A stretch of 64,000 bases of DNA from Pedobacter frigoris (lineage in GTDB: Bacteria > Bacteroidota > Bacteroidia > Sphingobacteriales > Sphingobacteriaceae), in the NCBI RefSeq assembly GCF_005116445.1, contig NZ_SWBQ01000002.1:558001-622000 (forward strand). Reading direction: 5' to 3'. A program made the translations under genes and the position numbers. The notes below the pieces were generated by a model. It saw only the letters and a program-made list of their open reading frames with translations, made no database searches and had not been told where the DNA came from. Positions 41,784-51,319 of the stretch are shown here, in pieces. How positions within the stretch are numbered: position 1 is the first letter of the stretch; each line of letters opens with the position of its first letter.

Positions 41784-43055
41784 TTAATCAATATATTCGA
41801 ACCCTGTATATTTCACTAAGGCTTCAGGAATTTTAATCCCCTTTTCAGTTTGATTGTTTTCCAGAATTGCAGCAACAATACGCGGCAAAGCTAATGCGCT
41901 TCCATTTAAGGTATGCGCAAGCTGCGTTTTACCAGTGGCTCCCTTAAATCTCAACTTAAGTCTGTTACTCTGGTAAGTTTCAAAATTAGATACAGAAGAT
42001 ACTTCAAGCCAACGCTGTTGTGCAGCACTCCATACTTCCATGTCGTAAGTCATGGCCGAAGTAAAACCCATATCGCCACCACACAATCTCAAAACACGAT
42101 AATGCAGGCCTAATTTCTGTAATAAAGATTGAACATAGGCACTCATATCTTCCAGTGCTTCATAAGATTTATCCGGGTGTACAATCTGTACAATTTCTAC
42201 TTTATCAAACTGATGCAGTCTGTTTAACCCACGAACATGAGCGCCATATGAACCTGCTTCTCTGCGGAAACAAGGTGTATATCCTGTATTTTTTACCGGA
42301 AGCTCTTCTTCTTTCAGGATCACATCACGATACAGATTAGTTACGGGTACCTCTGCAGTTGGGATGAGGTACAAATTGTCTACACCAACATGATACATCT
42401 GTCCTTCCTTATCAGGCAATTGCCCGGTACCAAACCCTGAGGCTTCATTTACCAGGTGAGGAACCTGCATTTCCCTATAGCCAATAGCAGTTGCGTGGTC
42501 TAAAAAGAAGTTGATCAAAGCCCTTTGCAGGCGTGCGCCTTTTCCTTTATAAACAGGGAATCCGGCACCTGCTATTTTTGTACCCAGTTCAAAATCGATG
42601 ATGTCATATTTTGAGGTCAGTTCCCAGTGGGGCTGCGCATTAGAGGGCAGTTCTGCTGGTTTACCATGCTCGTATACTACTTCATTCTCTTCGGCTGTAC
42701 TACCTGCCTTCACCAGATGGTGTGGCAAGTTTGGCAATTGTACAATAAGATTGTGCAATTTTAGTTCGGCATTTGCAAGCTGATCTGATAACACCTTATG
42801 CTGTTCTTTATTGGCAGTGGTTTCGGCTTTCAACACCTCTGCCTCTTCTTTTTTACCATTACGCATCAATTCACCAATCTGCTTTGCAGCAGCATTAGCA
42901 ACGGCTGAAAGATTATCCAACGAAGTTTGAAATTGTCTGCGCTCTTCATCAATATTAATAATTTCATCAACCAGTTCGGGCTGTTTGAAATGACGTACAC
43001 TTAGTCCTTCTAAAACTTTCTCTCTATTTTCGCGGATATAGTTAACTTGCAGCAT
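41784..43055 (-). CDS. serS: Seryl-tRNA synthetase
   Basis: 423 residues. N-terminal coiled-coil arm (about 25-110), class II catalytic core with motif 2 F-R-R-E-A-G-S-Y-G and motif 3 containing L-A-L-P-R-I-V-A-A-I-L-E-N-N-Q. The exact -7 box 16 nt upstream supports transcription as a single gene. Confidence 0.97.
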   Translation of the reverse strand: MLQVNYIRENREKVLEGLSVRHFKQPELVDEIINIDEERRQFQTSLDNLSAVANAAAKQIGELMRNGKKEEAEVLKAETTANKEQHKVLSDQLANAELKLHNLIVQLPNLPHHLVKAGSTAEENEVVYEHGKPAELPSNAQPHWELTSKYDIIDFELGTKIAGAGFPVYKGKGARLQRALINFFLDHATAIGYREMQVPHLVNEASGFGTGQLPDKEGQMYHVGVDNLYLIPTAEVPVTNLYRDVILKEEELPVKNTGYTPCFRREAGSYGAHVRGLNRLHQFDKVEIVQIVHPDKSYEALEDMSAYVQSLLQKLGLHYRVLRLCGGDMGFTSAMTYDMEVWSAAQQRWLEVSSVSNFETYQSNRLKLRFKGATGKTQLAHTLNGSALALPRIVAAILENNQTEKGIKIPEALVKYTGFEYID

Positions 43056-43071
43056 TATTTTATTTTTTGCA

Positions 43072-43079
43072 CAAAGATA
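43072..43079 (-). promoter_or_regulatory. -7 box for serS
   Basis: TATCTTTG on the reverse strand (exact TAnnTTTG), 16 nt before the serS ATG. No convincing -33. Confidence 0.4.
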
Positions 43080-43084
43080 AGATT

Positions 43085-43180
43085 TTTTGATTGACGATTT
43101 TAGAGTGGTGAATTACGATTTTCAATCTATAAATCTGAGTCTTTGCATATCAATCGTAAATCAAAAATCGTAAACCGTAA
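43085..43180. repeat. AT-rich direct/inverted repeats between serS and rsmI
   Basis: Several versions of AATCGTAAATC / GATTTACGATT occur in both orientations across the divergent gap. Probably a simple intergenic repeat; it also must contain the rsmI promoter. Confidence 0.4.
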
Positions 43181-43186
43181 ATACAA

Positions 43187-43897
43187 ATGGGTAAACTATA
43201 TCTAGTACCTACACCGATTGGAAATCTTGAAGACATGACCTTCAGGGCGATCAGGATTTTAAAAGAAGCCGATATCATTCTGGCGGAAGATACCAGAACA
43301 AGTGCGCCTATGCTGAAGCATTTTGGCATTGATAAAAAAGCCTACTCTCATCATCAGCACAATGAACATCAGGCAACCTCAGAAATCATCAGGTTTTTAA
43401 AAGAGGGCAAAAATGTAGCCCTGATTTCTGATGCCGGTACGCCAGCAATATCAGATCCTGGTTTTTTCCTGGTAAGGGAAACCATCAAAAATGAACTGCA
43501 TGTAGAGTGTCTTCCCGGCGCTACTGCTTTTGTTCCCGCTCTCGTAAATTCAGGACTTCCTTCCGATGCTTTCGTATTTGAAGGCTTTTTACCTGTAAAA
43601 AAGGGCCGGCAGACCAAGATGAAGAAGCTGGCTGAAGAAGAAAGGACAATTATTTTATATGAAAGCCCTCATCGTTTACTGAAAACCCTCGAAGAGTTTA
43701 TACAATATATGGGAGAGAGCAGGCAGGCGTCTGTAAGCAGGGAGCTTACAAAGCTTTACGAGGAAACAGTAAGGGGTACACTAATAGAAATAAAATCACA
43801 TTTTGAAAACAATATATTAAAAGGAGAATTTGTAATTTGTATTGCCGGAGCAGAGGAACAGGTAAAGAAGAAAAACAAATATAAAGACGAACAATGA
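43187..43897 (+). CDS. rsmI: 16S rRNA (cytidine(1402)-2'-O)-methyltransferase RsmI
   Basis: 236 residues. N-terminus L-Y-L-V-P-T-P-I-G-N-L-E-D-M-T and the blocks A-E-D-T-R-T-S, S-D-A-G-T-P-A-I-S-D-P-G and L-P-G-A-T-A are the tetrapyrrole-methylase-fold signature of RsmI. It modifies the ribose of C1402 in the P site together with RsmH. Confidence 0.95.
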   Translation: MGKLYLVPTPIGNLEDMTFRAIRILKEADIILAEDTRTSAPMLKHFGIDKKAYSHHQHNEHQATSEIIRFLKEGKNVALISDAGTPAISDPGFFLVRETIKNELHVECLPGATAFVPALVNSGLPSDAFVFEGFLPVKKGRQTKMKKLAEEERTIILYESPHRLLKTLEEFIQYMGESRQASVSRELTKLYEETVRGTLIEIKSHFENNILKGEFVICIAGAEEQVKKKNKYKDEQ

Positions 43898-43911
43898 TAT
43901 TTTACCATAGA

Positions 43912-44031
43912 CGTCATCCCGAGGACCCGAGGGATCTCTTGTAGATGCTAAAGAGAGACCTGTTGGCTAAGGATATTTCAAGAGATCTCTCCTATAGCCT
44001 GTGCTGAACTTGGTTCAGTATCGAGATGACG
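43912..44031. repeat. 120-bp imperfect palindromic intergenic element
   Basis: Outer arms CGTCATCCCGA (43912-43922) / TCGAGATGACG (44021-44031) match at 10 of 11 positions; inner arms 43929-43940 / 43980-43991 match at 11 of 12. The right arm carries an extra TGAAC/GTTCA mini-hairpin. The GTCATCCCGAGG outer motif is typical of dispersed intergenic repeats in Bacteroidota. Confidence 0.65.
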
Positions 44032-44076
44032 AGATGATAAATAACAAATAATAATACAACATTATAAAGACACGAC

Positions 44077-44730
44077 ATGATATTAATTGATAGATTTTTA
44101 AGTGATGAACAAGACCCTAAAGCAGTTGAGAAAGTTTTAGGAAAACTAAATGATATGCTTACAGCCAATGAAGAGTTGATCTACATGGCGGTGCAAAAAA
44201 AACCAGCTGTAAACTTGCTGCCTGACTGTATCGCTGTAAGTAACAAACGTCTATTCTATTGCGAGCCTGGAAATTTTGGCATTACCATGAATTTTAAAGA
44301 TATCTCCTGGAAAAGCATCAAAGAGGTATCCTTTAAAGAAGAAATATTTGGTTCTAAATTCATTTGTGTACCTCTTCATGGTGAAAATATAATCACTGAG
44401 TACATTCCAAAAGTGCAGGCCCGTAAACTATATCAGGCGGCTTATGAACAACTGGAAAACTTTAAAGAACAACAAAGACAGGCTGATCTGGAAGACAGAC
44501 GTTCTACTACTTCTCCAGTTACGGTAAACACCGTTGCAACTCCTGAACCGATAGAAGAACCTCAGGCTTTTATGCCGCCTGCCGCCTCATTTACCCCTCC
44601 CGTGCCTGTTGAAGAACCTGAAGATGAGACTACATTGAAGCTTAGAAAACTAAAGAGCTTGTATGACAAGCACCTCATCACCCAGGATGAGTATGAGGCA
44701 AAAAAGGCAGATATCCTAGACAGTTTATAG
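44077..44730 (+). CDS. Bacterial PH-domain protein with C-terminal SHOCT motif
   Basis: 217 residues. PH-like domain about 20-125 (S-N-K-R-L-F-Y-C, W-K-S-I-K-E-V-S-F), a P/E-rich linker (about 145-185), and a SHOCT motif at the end (L-K-S-L-Y-D-K-H-L-I-T-Q-D-E-Y-E-A-K-K). Soluble. Role unknown. The lnt gene starts 8 nt after its stop. Confidence 0.85.
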   Translation: MILIDRFLSDEQDPKAVEKVLGKLNDMLTANEELIYMAVQKKPAVNLLPDCIAVSNKRLFYCEPGNFGITMNFKDISWKSIKEVSFKEEIFGSKFICVPLHGENIITEYIPKVQARKLYQAAYEQLENFKEQQRQADLEDRRSTTSPVTVNTVATPEPIEEPQAFMPPAASFTPPVPVEEPEDETTLKLRKLKSLYDKHLITQDEYEAKKADILDSL

Positions 44731-44738
44731 CCGGCTTG

Positions 44739-46385
44739 ATGAACTCAAAACAAACTTACCTGCTGGCCATATCCAGTGCATTTTTAATGTGGCTGGCCTG
44801 GCCTCCAATTCCATACACTACTCCCCTGTTGTTTATTGGCCTTTTACCTTTGTTAATCGCCTGTGAACAAATCATTCTTAGGAGCACAGAGAAAACAGGA
44901 AAAAAGATATTCCTGACAGCTGGCTTAACCTTTTTACTATGGAATACTGCTTCCATATACTGGGTGTACAATGCAATAAACGCGGTAAATGGCGCCGTTG
45001 TATCGTTTTTCGTGTCACTGATACCCTTTGGCTTGGGCGCGCTATTGATGACCTTTTCATTCTGGCTATACTACAGACTCCGGCTCATAACAAATAAATA
45101 TGTCGCCTATCTTGGCCTCATTTCCTTCTACATATCGATGGAGTACCTGCACCAGACATGGGATCTGTCGTTTCCCTGGATGACTTTAGGGAATGGATTC
45201 TCAGGCATGCACCAACTTGCTCAATGGTATGAATACACCGGAGTGTACGGCGGGTCTGTGTGGATGCTGGTAAGTAATATCCTTGCATTTGAAGCATACA
45301 AAACCTTTAAAACCTCTCCTAAAGGATTCTTAAAATTCAGACCCGCATTCTTCTGGATTCTATGGATCATTGTACCGACGGCAATTTCACTGGTAAAATA
45401 TGCAGGGTACAAAGAGAAAGAAGTCCCGGTAAATGTTGTTTCAGTACAGCCTAATATTGATCCTTACAAAAAATTTGGCGGCCTTTCAACAGCAGAGCAG
45501 CTGAATATTCTTACACACCTTTCGGATTCTATTGCCCAGCCAAATACCGAATATTTTATCTGGCCGGAAACCGCCATTCCGAACGAAGCTGATGAAGATA
45601 ATATCCGAAGCAATTCTGATTTCTTGATGGCACAGCGCTTTTTAGCAAAGTATAAGAATGGAAGTCTGATCTCTGGAATAGAAAGCAAAAAATTTTATAA
45701 TAGCAAAGAGACACTTTCGTCGAGCAAGTACGACAACAGCACATACATAGACGGTTTTAATGCTGCTATTCAAATTGAAAACTCTGCCAATGTTCAGTTT
45801 TACCATAAGTCTAAACTCGTTCCCGGTGTAGAGAAAATGCCTTTCCCTGCTGCATTATCTATTTTAGCACCTGTTTTTGAAGGATTTGGAGGCACTGTGG
45901 GTGGTTATGGTTCTCAAGATTCACCCCAGGTATTCTATGCTTATAGTGGAATTGGAGTAGCACCTGTAATCTGTTATGAATCTATCTGGGGCGACTGGGT
46001 CGGCAGGGCTGTCAAGGATGGCGCTCAGTTCATCGCAGTAGTCACCAATGACGGCTGGTGGGGCAATACCTCAGGAAAAGACCAGCACCTGTTATACGCA
46101 AAGTTAAGGGCTATAGAAACACGCCGTTATGTAGTAAGATCCGCTAATACCGGAATATCCTGTTTCATCAATCAGAAAGGGGATGTAATAAAAAAAACCA
46201 AATGGTGGGAACGCACAGCAATAAAAGCAGACATCAATTTGAATGATGAACTGACATTTTATGTAAAAAATGGGGATCTGATAGCATATCTGTTTTGTAT
46301 GACCGGTGTGCTGTTAGCGCTGTTTATCGCTTATAAAAAATGGACTAGCAAAATTAATCCTAAGAAAGGTACTTTCCAACAATAG
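44739..46385 (+). CDS. lnt: Apolipoprotein N-acyltransferase
   Basis: 548 residues from the ATG at 44739 (TTG one codon upstream). N-terminal membrane domain with several TM helices, then a nitrilase-like domain with the E277-K357-C412 triad (W-P-E-T-A, K-S-K-L-V-P, I-C-Y-E-S). Adds the third acyl chain to lipoproteins. Its 3' end overlaps the convergent nadE gene by 26 bp. Confidence 0.95.
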   Translation: MNSKQTYLLAISSAFLMWLAWPPIPYTTPLLFIGLLPLLIACEQIILRSTEKTGKKIFLTAGLTFLLWNTASIYWVYNAINAVNGAVVSFFVSLIPFGLGALLMTFSFWLYYRLRLITNKYVAYLGLISFYISMEYLHQTWDLSFPWMTLGNGFSGMHQLAQWYEYTGVYGGSVWMLVSNILAFEAYKTFKTSPKGFLKFRPAFFWILWIIVPTAISLVKYAGYKEKEVPVNVVSVQPNIDPYKKFGGLSTAEQLNILTHLSDSIAQPNTEYFIWPETAIPNEADEDNIRSNSDFLMAQRFLAKYKNGSLISGIESKKFYNSKETLSSSKYDNSTYIDGFNAAIQIENSANVQFYHKSKLVPGVEKMPFPAALSILAPVFEGFGGTVGGYGSQDSPQVFYAYSGIGVAPVICYESIWGDWVGRAVKDGAQFIAVVTNDGWWGNTSGKDQHLLYAKLRAIETRRYVVRSANTGISCFINQKGDVIKKTKWWERTAIKADINLNDELTFYVKNGDLIAYLFCMTGVLLALFIAYKKWTSKINPKKGTFQQ

Positions 46386-48000
46386 GCATCCTTCTGCCCA
46401 TACCGAATGCTTTAGGGGATACCCTTAATATCGGCGGTGTCTGGTAACGTTTAAATTCGGCGGTATTTACCATTTTAATGATCCGCCTAACCAATGCTTG
46501 ATCATATCCCTGTGCAATAATAGCGGAAGAGCTTTGCTTTAACTCTATGTATTGATACAAAATTTTATCCAGCGTGTCGTAGTCTGGTAGTGAATCAGAA
46601 TCCTTCTGTCCCGGCCTTAACTCGGCAGAGGGTGGTTTTACTATGGAGTTTTCAGGAATCACAATACCATCTTTATTGATGTAATGTGCCAATTGGTAAA
46701 CCTGGGTTTTGTAAACATCTCCAATAACACCAATAGCACCGCACATGTCGCCATACAATGTACCATACCCTACTGCACACTCACTTTTATTAGATGTATT
46801 CAATAATATATAACCAAATTTATTAGACATGGCCATTACAACTATTCCACGGCACCTGGCCTGAATATTTTCTTCAGTCAGGTTAAACGGCTGGCCATTA
46901 AAAGCAGGAGCCATCATGCTGTCAAAGGCATCAGCAGCCTCCTTTATGGCAATGATCTCATGTTTGCAGCCAAAACTTTCTACCAGATCAAGGGCATCTT
47001 TAATAGAATGATCTGAAGAATACTTTGACGGCATCAATACTGCCATTACATTCTCAGGGCCTAAGGCACGGCAGGCCAACGCACATACCACTGCGGAATC
47101 GATCCCACCTGAAAGACCAAGTACAGCCTTTTTAAAGCCTGATTTTTCAAAGTAATCCCTAATCCCTAAAACAAGTGCCTGATAAATTTGCTCTATATCA
47201 GGTAATGCCTGATGGGATTTATTGCCGTAGCCAATTACGGTATCACCTTCTATCTCATAAATCTTAAGCTCTTCCTTGAAATAAGCCATTTCATCTAACA
47301 AATTTCCATACTTATCAAATGCAAGTGAACCTCCATCAAAGATAATCTCAGTTTGTGCGCCGACCTGGTTTACATACAACAAAGGCAGGTTATATTTTTT
47401 AGCATTATCGGCCAATACAATAACCCTTTCGTCATCATGGCAATATGAAAACGGAGAAGCTGCGATATTTATCATGATATCAGGGCTCTGCTTGATCAGC
47501 TCGTCCATAGGATTGGACACATACAATGGATTGTTATTGATATTCCACAGATCCTCACAAATGGTCAGCGCAATTTTACGCCCCATAAAGGTGATGCATT
47601 TAAACTGATTGGCTGGTTCAAAATAGCGGTACTCATCAAAGACGTCATAAGTAGGAAGCAATGCCTTTTTTACGACAGACTTTACACTACCTTCTTCAAT
47701 AAAGTAAGCAGCATTGTACAAATCCTTACCTGCCAGCACCTCATTCCTTACAGGCAACCCGATAATACACGCTATTCCTTTACAATGCACTGCAATTTCT
47801 TGTGCAGACTTTTCACACAAATCGATAAACTCTTCAAATTCAAGAAAATCTCGTGGCGGATATCCACACACTGCCAGCTCTGCAAAAACAACAAGATCTG
47901 CACCTTCAGCTTTAGCCTTTAAAATGTTGTCGGTTATTTTTTTCGTGTTGTATTCAAAGTTACCTATATGGTAATTGAGCTGGGCCAGTGCAATTTTCAT
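46360..48000 (-). CDS. nadE: Glutamine-dependent NAD+ synthetase
   Basis: 546 residues. N-terminal CN-hydrolase (glutaminase) domain with E in F-A-E-L-A-V, K in K-K-A-L-L-P and C in I-C-E-D-L-W; C-terminal synthetase with P-loop G-L-S-G-G-I-D-S-A-V. It makes NAD+ from deamido-NAD+, ATP and Gln-derived ammonia. Convergent 26-bp overlap with lnt means no separate terminator. Confidence 0.96.
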   Translation of the reverse strand: MKIALAQLNYHIGNFEYNTKKITDNILKAKAEGADLVVFAELAVCGYPPRDFLEFEEFIDLCEKSAQEIAVHCKGIACIIGLPVRNEVLAGKDLYNAAYFIEEGSVKSVVKKALLPTYDVFDEYRYFEPANQFKCITFMGRKIALTICEDLWNINNNPLYVSNPMDELIKQSPDIMINIAASPFSYCHDDERVIVLADNAKKYNLPLLYVNQVGAQTEIIFDGGSLAFDKYGNLLDEMAYFKEELKIYEIEGDTVIGYGNKSHQALPDIEQIYQALVLGIRDYFEKSGFKKAVLGLSGGIDSAVVCALACRALGPENVMAVLMPSKYSSDHSIKDALDLVESFGCKHEIIAIKEAADAFDSMMAPAFNGQPFNLTEENIQARCRGIVVMAMSNKFGYILLNTSNKSECAVGYGTLYGDMCGAIGVIGDVYKTQVYQLAHYINKDGIVIPENSIVKPPSAELRPGQKDSDSLPDYDTLDKILYQYIELKQSSSAIIAQGYDQALVRRIIKMVNTAEFKRYQTPPILRVSPKAFGMGRRMPIVGKYLS

Positions 48001-48036
48001 ATTTCAAAAGAGGTTATTAAAGCTTTATATATTCAA

Positions 48037-48708
48037 TTAAAAGAAAACGCCAAAATTAACACCGACATAATGGTTGCGTACATTGTTATCCTTATCGTCG
48101 GTGATATCGGTAAAGCCATTATTATATGTTAATCCCCCAAATAAACTGGTATTACCAGATATATCAAATTCTCCGCCAGCACCTATGATCAGTCCGGCCC
48201 TGTAGAATTTTATAGATTTAGAAACATCCTTATCTCTGTATTCCATTTTACCTTCGGTGTCAGCATCTTGTTTTGCCCCTATTTTAAAGTCATTTGATAG
48301 ACCAAACTGCCCATACCAGCGAACATCACCAATCTTTGTGGTTTTAAGCTTCACGGTAAGGGGCACTTCTATGTATTGCAATTGATATTTAAGCTCATAA
48401 GCAAACTGGCTGGGTGTACCCATGCCTAACGTAGGTGATGTTCTCACTTCTGTGGTTTTTCCATTAATTGTATTTATAGTAAGACCTGTAGCAAAACTAT
48501 AGTTTTCAGCAAAATTAAAATCACCCAGCAAACCATACGCAAACCCCAAAGATACACCATTGCTTTTCCCGATTTGAGGTTTCACCCAACCGATTGTGGG
48601 GTGCGCGGTCAAACCTAACCTGAAACCGTATTGAGAAAGCACAGATTCCTGCGCAAAGAGATTACCTGTTATAAATATTAGTAGCAGTCCGATTAGTGTT
48701 CTTTTCAT
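48037..48708 (-). CDS. PorT-family outer-membrane beta-barrel protein
   Basis: 223 residues, signal peptide 1-19 (ends L-F-A-Q). Beta-strand pattern with G-Y/F repeats and a terminal aromatic F-F, fitting an eight-stranded OMP_b-brl/PorT-type barrel. PorT is a type IX secretion component in some Bacteroidota, but family membership alone does not prove that. Sits 36 nt upstream of nadE on the same strand and is divergent from gldB. Confidence 0.75.
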   Translation of the reverse strand: MKRTLIGLLLIFITGNLFAQESVLSQYGFRLGLTAHPTIGWVKPQIGKSNGVSLGFAYGLLGDFNFAENYSFATGLTINTINGKTTEVRTSPTLGMGTPSQFAYELKYQLQYIEVPLTVKLKTTKIGDVRWYGQFGLSNDFKIGAKQDADTEGKMEYRDKDVSKSIKFYRAGLIIGAGGEFDISGNTSLFGGLTYNNGFTDITDDKDNNVRNHYVGVNFGVFF

Positions 48709-48751
48709 ATGAATATTTTTTTATAGTATGATGCTTGAAAAAACTTAGTTA

Positions 48752-48759
48752 TATATTTG
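48752..48759 (+). promoter_or_regulatory. -7 box of gldB
   Basis: TATATTTG (exact TAnnTTTG), followed 6 nt later by the gldB ATG at 48766; predicts a near-leaderless transcript. Confidence 0.4.
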
Positions 48760-48765
48760 TTTACA

Positions 48766-49806
48766 ATGAAGTACAACGTAAATTTCCGCCAAAGCTATCT
48801 ATTTTTTCTTTTTGTACTTGCTTTTTTTTCATTGCTGTCCTGCAGGCAAAGTAATAAACCCGACGTTAGCGCAATACATTTAGATGTAAAGATTAGTCGT
48901 TTCGATCAGGATTTATATGCCGGTAAATCAAAAGAGATAGCAGAGACGGATGAATTTCTGAAGAAGAAATACGGCTGGTTTTACAATGACTTCACCAATC
49001 GGATGGTCGGCAATGGCGAATATTCAAGCAGGGAAATTTTGAGTACACTTTACAACGACCAGGCCTATACTGATTTAAGCAAGGAATCCGATAGTGTTTT
49101 TAAAGACATCACGCCAATAAACAATGAGCTTACACAGGCTTTCAAATACATTAAATATTATTACCCAAAAGTTCAGGCACCTCAATTCATTTCGTTTATC
49201 TCCGGATTTGCGGTTCAGACACCCATAGGAGACAACTATATGGGCATTGGTCTGGACATGTTTCTCGGCAAGGACAGCAAATTCTATAAAGCTATAGTAC
49301 AAAGTGTACCCGCTTATTTATCCAGACGATTCGCTCCGGAATATATCGTGCCGAGAGTCACGGAAACCTACGCCCGTGAAGAGCTTTTTAAAGAGCACGA
49401 TGAGGATCGGACATTACTCGCTAAGATGATCCATAATGGTAAGATTCTGTATTTCATGGATCAGGTACTCGCAGATGAAGTTCCTGATTCTGTGAAGATC
49501 GGATATACCAAATCACAAATAGAATGGTGCAAAGGATTTGAGGCAGATATATGGGCCTATTATCTGGAGAATAACCTGCTCTTTGAGACCGACTATCAGA
49601 AAATGCAGGTATTCTTAAGCGAAGGGCCATTTACCCCGGGTCTGGGTGAGAAAAATGAATCGGCACCAAAATTGGGTGTATGGATGGGTTGGCAAATTGT
49701 GAAGAAGTACATGAAGAATAATCAGGAGATTAGCCTTCAGCAACTCATGATGGAAACCGACGCACAAAAAATATTAAATGCTTCAAAGTATAAACCTAAA
49801 AAATAG
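48766..49806 (+). CDS. gldB: Gliding motility lipoprotein GldB
   Basis: 346 residues from ATG 48766 (a TTG three codons upstream is a weaker start). Lipobox L-L-S-C26. The GldB family blocks G-I-G-L-D-M-F-L-G-K-D-S-K-F-Y and Y-L-S-R-R-F-A-P-E-Y-I-V-P are clear. In flavobacteria GldB is required for gliding, but GldB orthologues also occur in non-gliding relatives. The patatin gene starts 4 nt after its stop. Confidence 0.92.
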   Translation: MKYNVNFRQSYLFFLFVLAFFSLLSCRQSNKPDVSAIHLDVKISRFDQDLYAGKSKEIAETDEFLKKKYGWFYNDFTNRMVGNGEYSSREILSTLYNDQAYTDLSKESDSVFKDITPINNELTQAFKYIKYYYPKVQAPQFISFISGFAVQTPIGDNYMGIGLDMFLGKDSKFYKAIVQSVPAYLSRRFAPEYIVPRVTETYAREELFKEHDEDRTLLAKMIHNGKILYFMDQVLADEVPDSVKIGYTKSQIEWCKGFEADIWAYYLENNLLFETDYQKMQVFLSEGPFTPGLGEKNESAPKLGVWMGWQIVKKYMKNNQEISLQQLMMETDAQKILNASKYKPKK

Positions 49807-49810
49807 GCGC

Positions 49811-50602
49811 ATGACCAAAGTTGGAATAGTATTATCAGGAGGAGGAATCAGAGGTATTGCACATTTAGGTGTTTTAAAAGCATTCAGTAATGCAGGAATC
49901 AAATTTAGTCACATCACAGGGACCAGTGCAGGATCAATAGCAGGCGCCCTGTTTGCGGCCGGCGTAGACCCGGAAGAAGCCCTCAATATTTTTCTTAAAA
50001 TCCGATTATTAAAGTTTATCAGACCGGCAGTAGGTTCTCTGGGACTCATGAACCTGGAAAATACCGTTAATCTGTTTAAAGAATATTTTCCCGATGATAA
50101 GATTGAAAGTCTAAAAATCCCATTAACAATTGCAGCGACCAACTTCAGCGAAGGAAAAATCGTATACTTCAATAAGGGCCCATTGATTAAGACCATACAG
50201 GCGTCAAGCTGTATCCCCGGCATCTTTAAACCAATAATGATAGACAGTCAAATGTATGTAGATGGTGGTGTTTTAAACAACTTCCCGATAGAACCGCTAC
50301 TCAATAACTGCGATTTCATTATTGGATCCTCTTGCAACCATCTAAGAGCGGTAGACAAAATTACCGGAATCACCAGTCTTATGTCGCGGGCAGGTGTAAT
50401 GTCTATCAATAACGACATGGAGCAGAAAGCAGCATTCTGCAACGTATTGATTGAGCCAAAAGGCATGGGTGAGATCAATACTTTCGATACAAAAAAAGCA
50501 GAAACCATCTACTGGCTGGCTTATGAGGAAACGCTTAAGGCCATTAAAAATAATGAGCTTTTAAAAACCCTGATCAGCGAAAATGGAAAAAAAATAGACT
50601 AG
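49811..50602 (+). CDS. Patatin-like phospholipase
   Basis: 263 residues from M-T-K-V-G-I-V-L-S-G-G-G; the upstream in-frame ATG at 49778 falls within gldB. Oxyanion hole G-G-G-I-R-G, nucleophile S39 in G-T-S-A-G and D151 in V-D-G-G. Cytosolic, RssA-like. Probably hydrolyses acyl chains of phospholipids. Overlaps the convergent comB by 4 bp. Confidence 0.93.
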   Translation: MTKVGIVLSGGGIRGIAHLGVLKAFSNAGIKFSHITGTSAGSIAGALFAAGVDPEEALNIFLKIRLLKFIRPAVGSLGLMNLENTVNLFKEYFPDDKIESLKIPLTIAATNFSEGKIVYFNKGPLIKTIQASSCIPGIFKPIMIDSQMYVDGGVLNNFPIEPLLNNCDFIIGSSCNHLRAVDKITGITSLMSRAGVMSINNDMEQKAAFCNVLIEPKGMGEINTFDTKKAETIYWLAYEETLKAIKNNELLKTLISENGKKID

Positions 50603-51312
50603 TCTTTTAAAGCAACAAGCGCATCACCAACGAGCACCGGAATGGCCTGGCAAATGTTTAATTGTAAGCAGAACTTCACATCTTCTTCAATATTGAGCTG
50701 TGCAAGCCGGTGGCTATGTGAAGACTTATGCAAGTACTTTCTTAAATCGCCTTTAGCACACTCATATAGATCCTCCGCAGCTACCGATGAATCATCAATG
50801 TGTGTAAAGTCCTTGCGTAGTTCTGCCACTACAGCTCCTGCAAATAAGGTGTCCTCCAGATTGAATTTATCCTTCCAGCCCGCGCAAAGCAATAACACGT
50901 TTTTATCCTGAGCTCTTAACCAATCACATAAAGCTCCTAAATTTAAAAAAGAGCCCATCACTACCTGATGTGCTCTTTCTCTTGCCATTTGAAGGGCTTT
51001 AGTACCATTGGTTGTAGTCAGTACAATCGTCTTTCCTCCAACCTTTTCTGTTGTATAGGAGAATGGTGAGTTGCCAAAGTCGTAACCTTCTACAACTTCT
51101 CCATTTCTTTCTGCTGCCAGCAAATATCCATTACCTGCATAACTAAGACAATCTTCTACCTGCGCTACAGGTATAATTGCGGTAGCGCCATTGTCTATGC
51201 CATAGACAATAGATGAAGTTGCTCTGAGTATATCAATAACAACTACAATGCTATCTTCTATATCGTAGAGGTTTAGTAGTGCAGGGGTTAGGCAAACGTC
51301 TATACTTCTCAA
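50599..51312 (-). CDS. comB: 2-phosphosulfolactate phosphatase family protein (ComB)
   Basis: 237 residues. D-I-L-R-A-T-S-S-I and T-T-T-N-G-T-K-A-L are the conserved ComB metal/phosphate motifs. ComB removes phosphate from 2-phosphosulfolactate; in bacteria lacking coenzyme M it may serve sulfolactate formation. No other CoM genes occur here, so the in vivo substrate is uncertain. 7 nt downstream of gcvT, same strand. Confidence 0.9.
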   Translation of the reverse strand: MRSIDVCLTPALLNLYDIEDSIVVVIDILRATSSIVYGIDNGATAIIPVAQVEDCLSYAGNGYLLAAERNGEVVEGYDFGNSPFSYTTEKVGGKTIVLTTTNGTKALQMARERAHQVVMGSFLNLGALCDWLRAQDKNVLLLCAGWKDKFNLEDTLFAGAVVAELRKDFTHIDDSSVAAEDLYECAKGDLRKYLHKSSHSHRLAQLNIEEDVKFCLQLNICQAIPVLVGDALVALKD

Positions 51313-51319
51313 TTAATAC

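Noticed and set aside
43085..43180. CRISPR-like repeats
   Set aside because: Repeats are short, AT-rich, irregularly spaced and in both orientations, with no cas genes.
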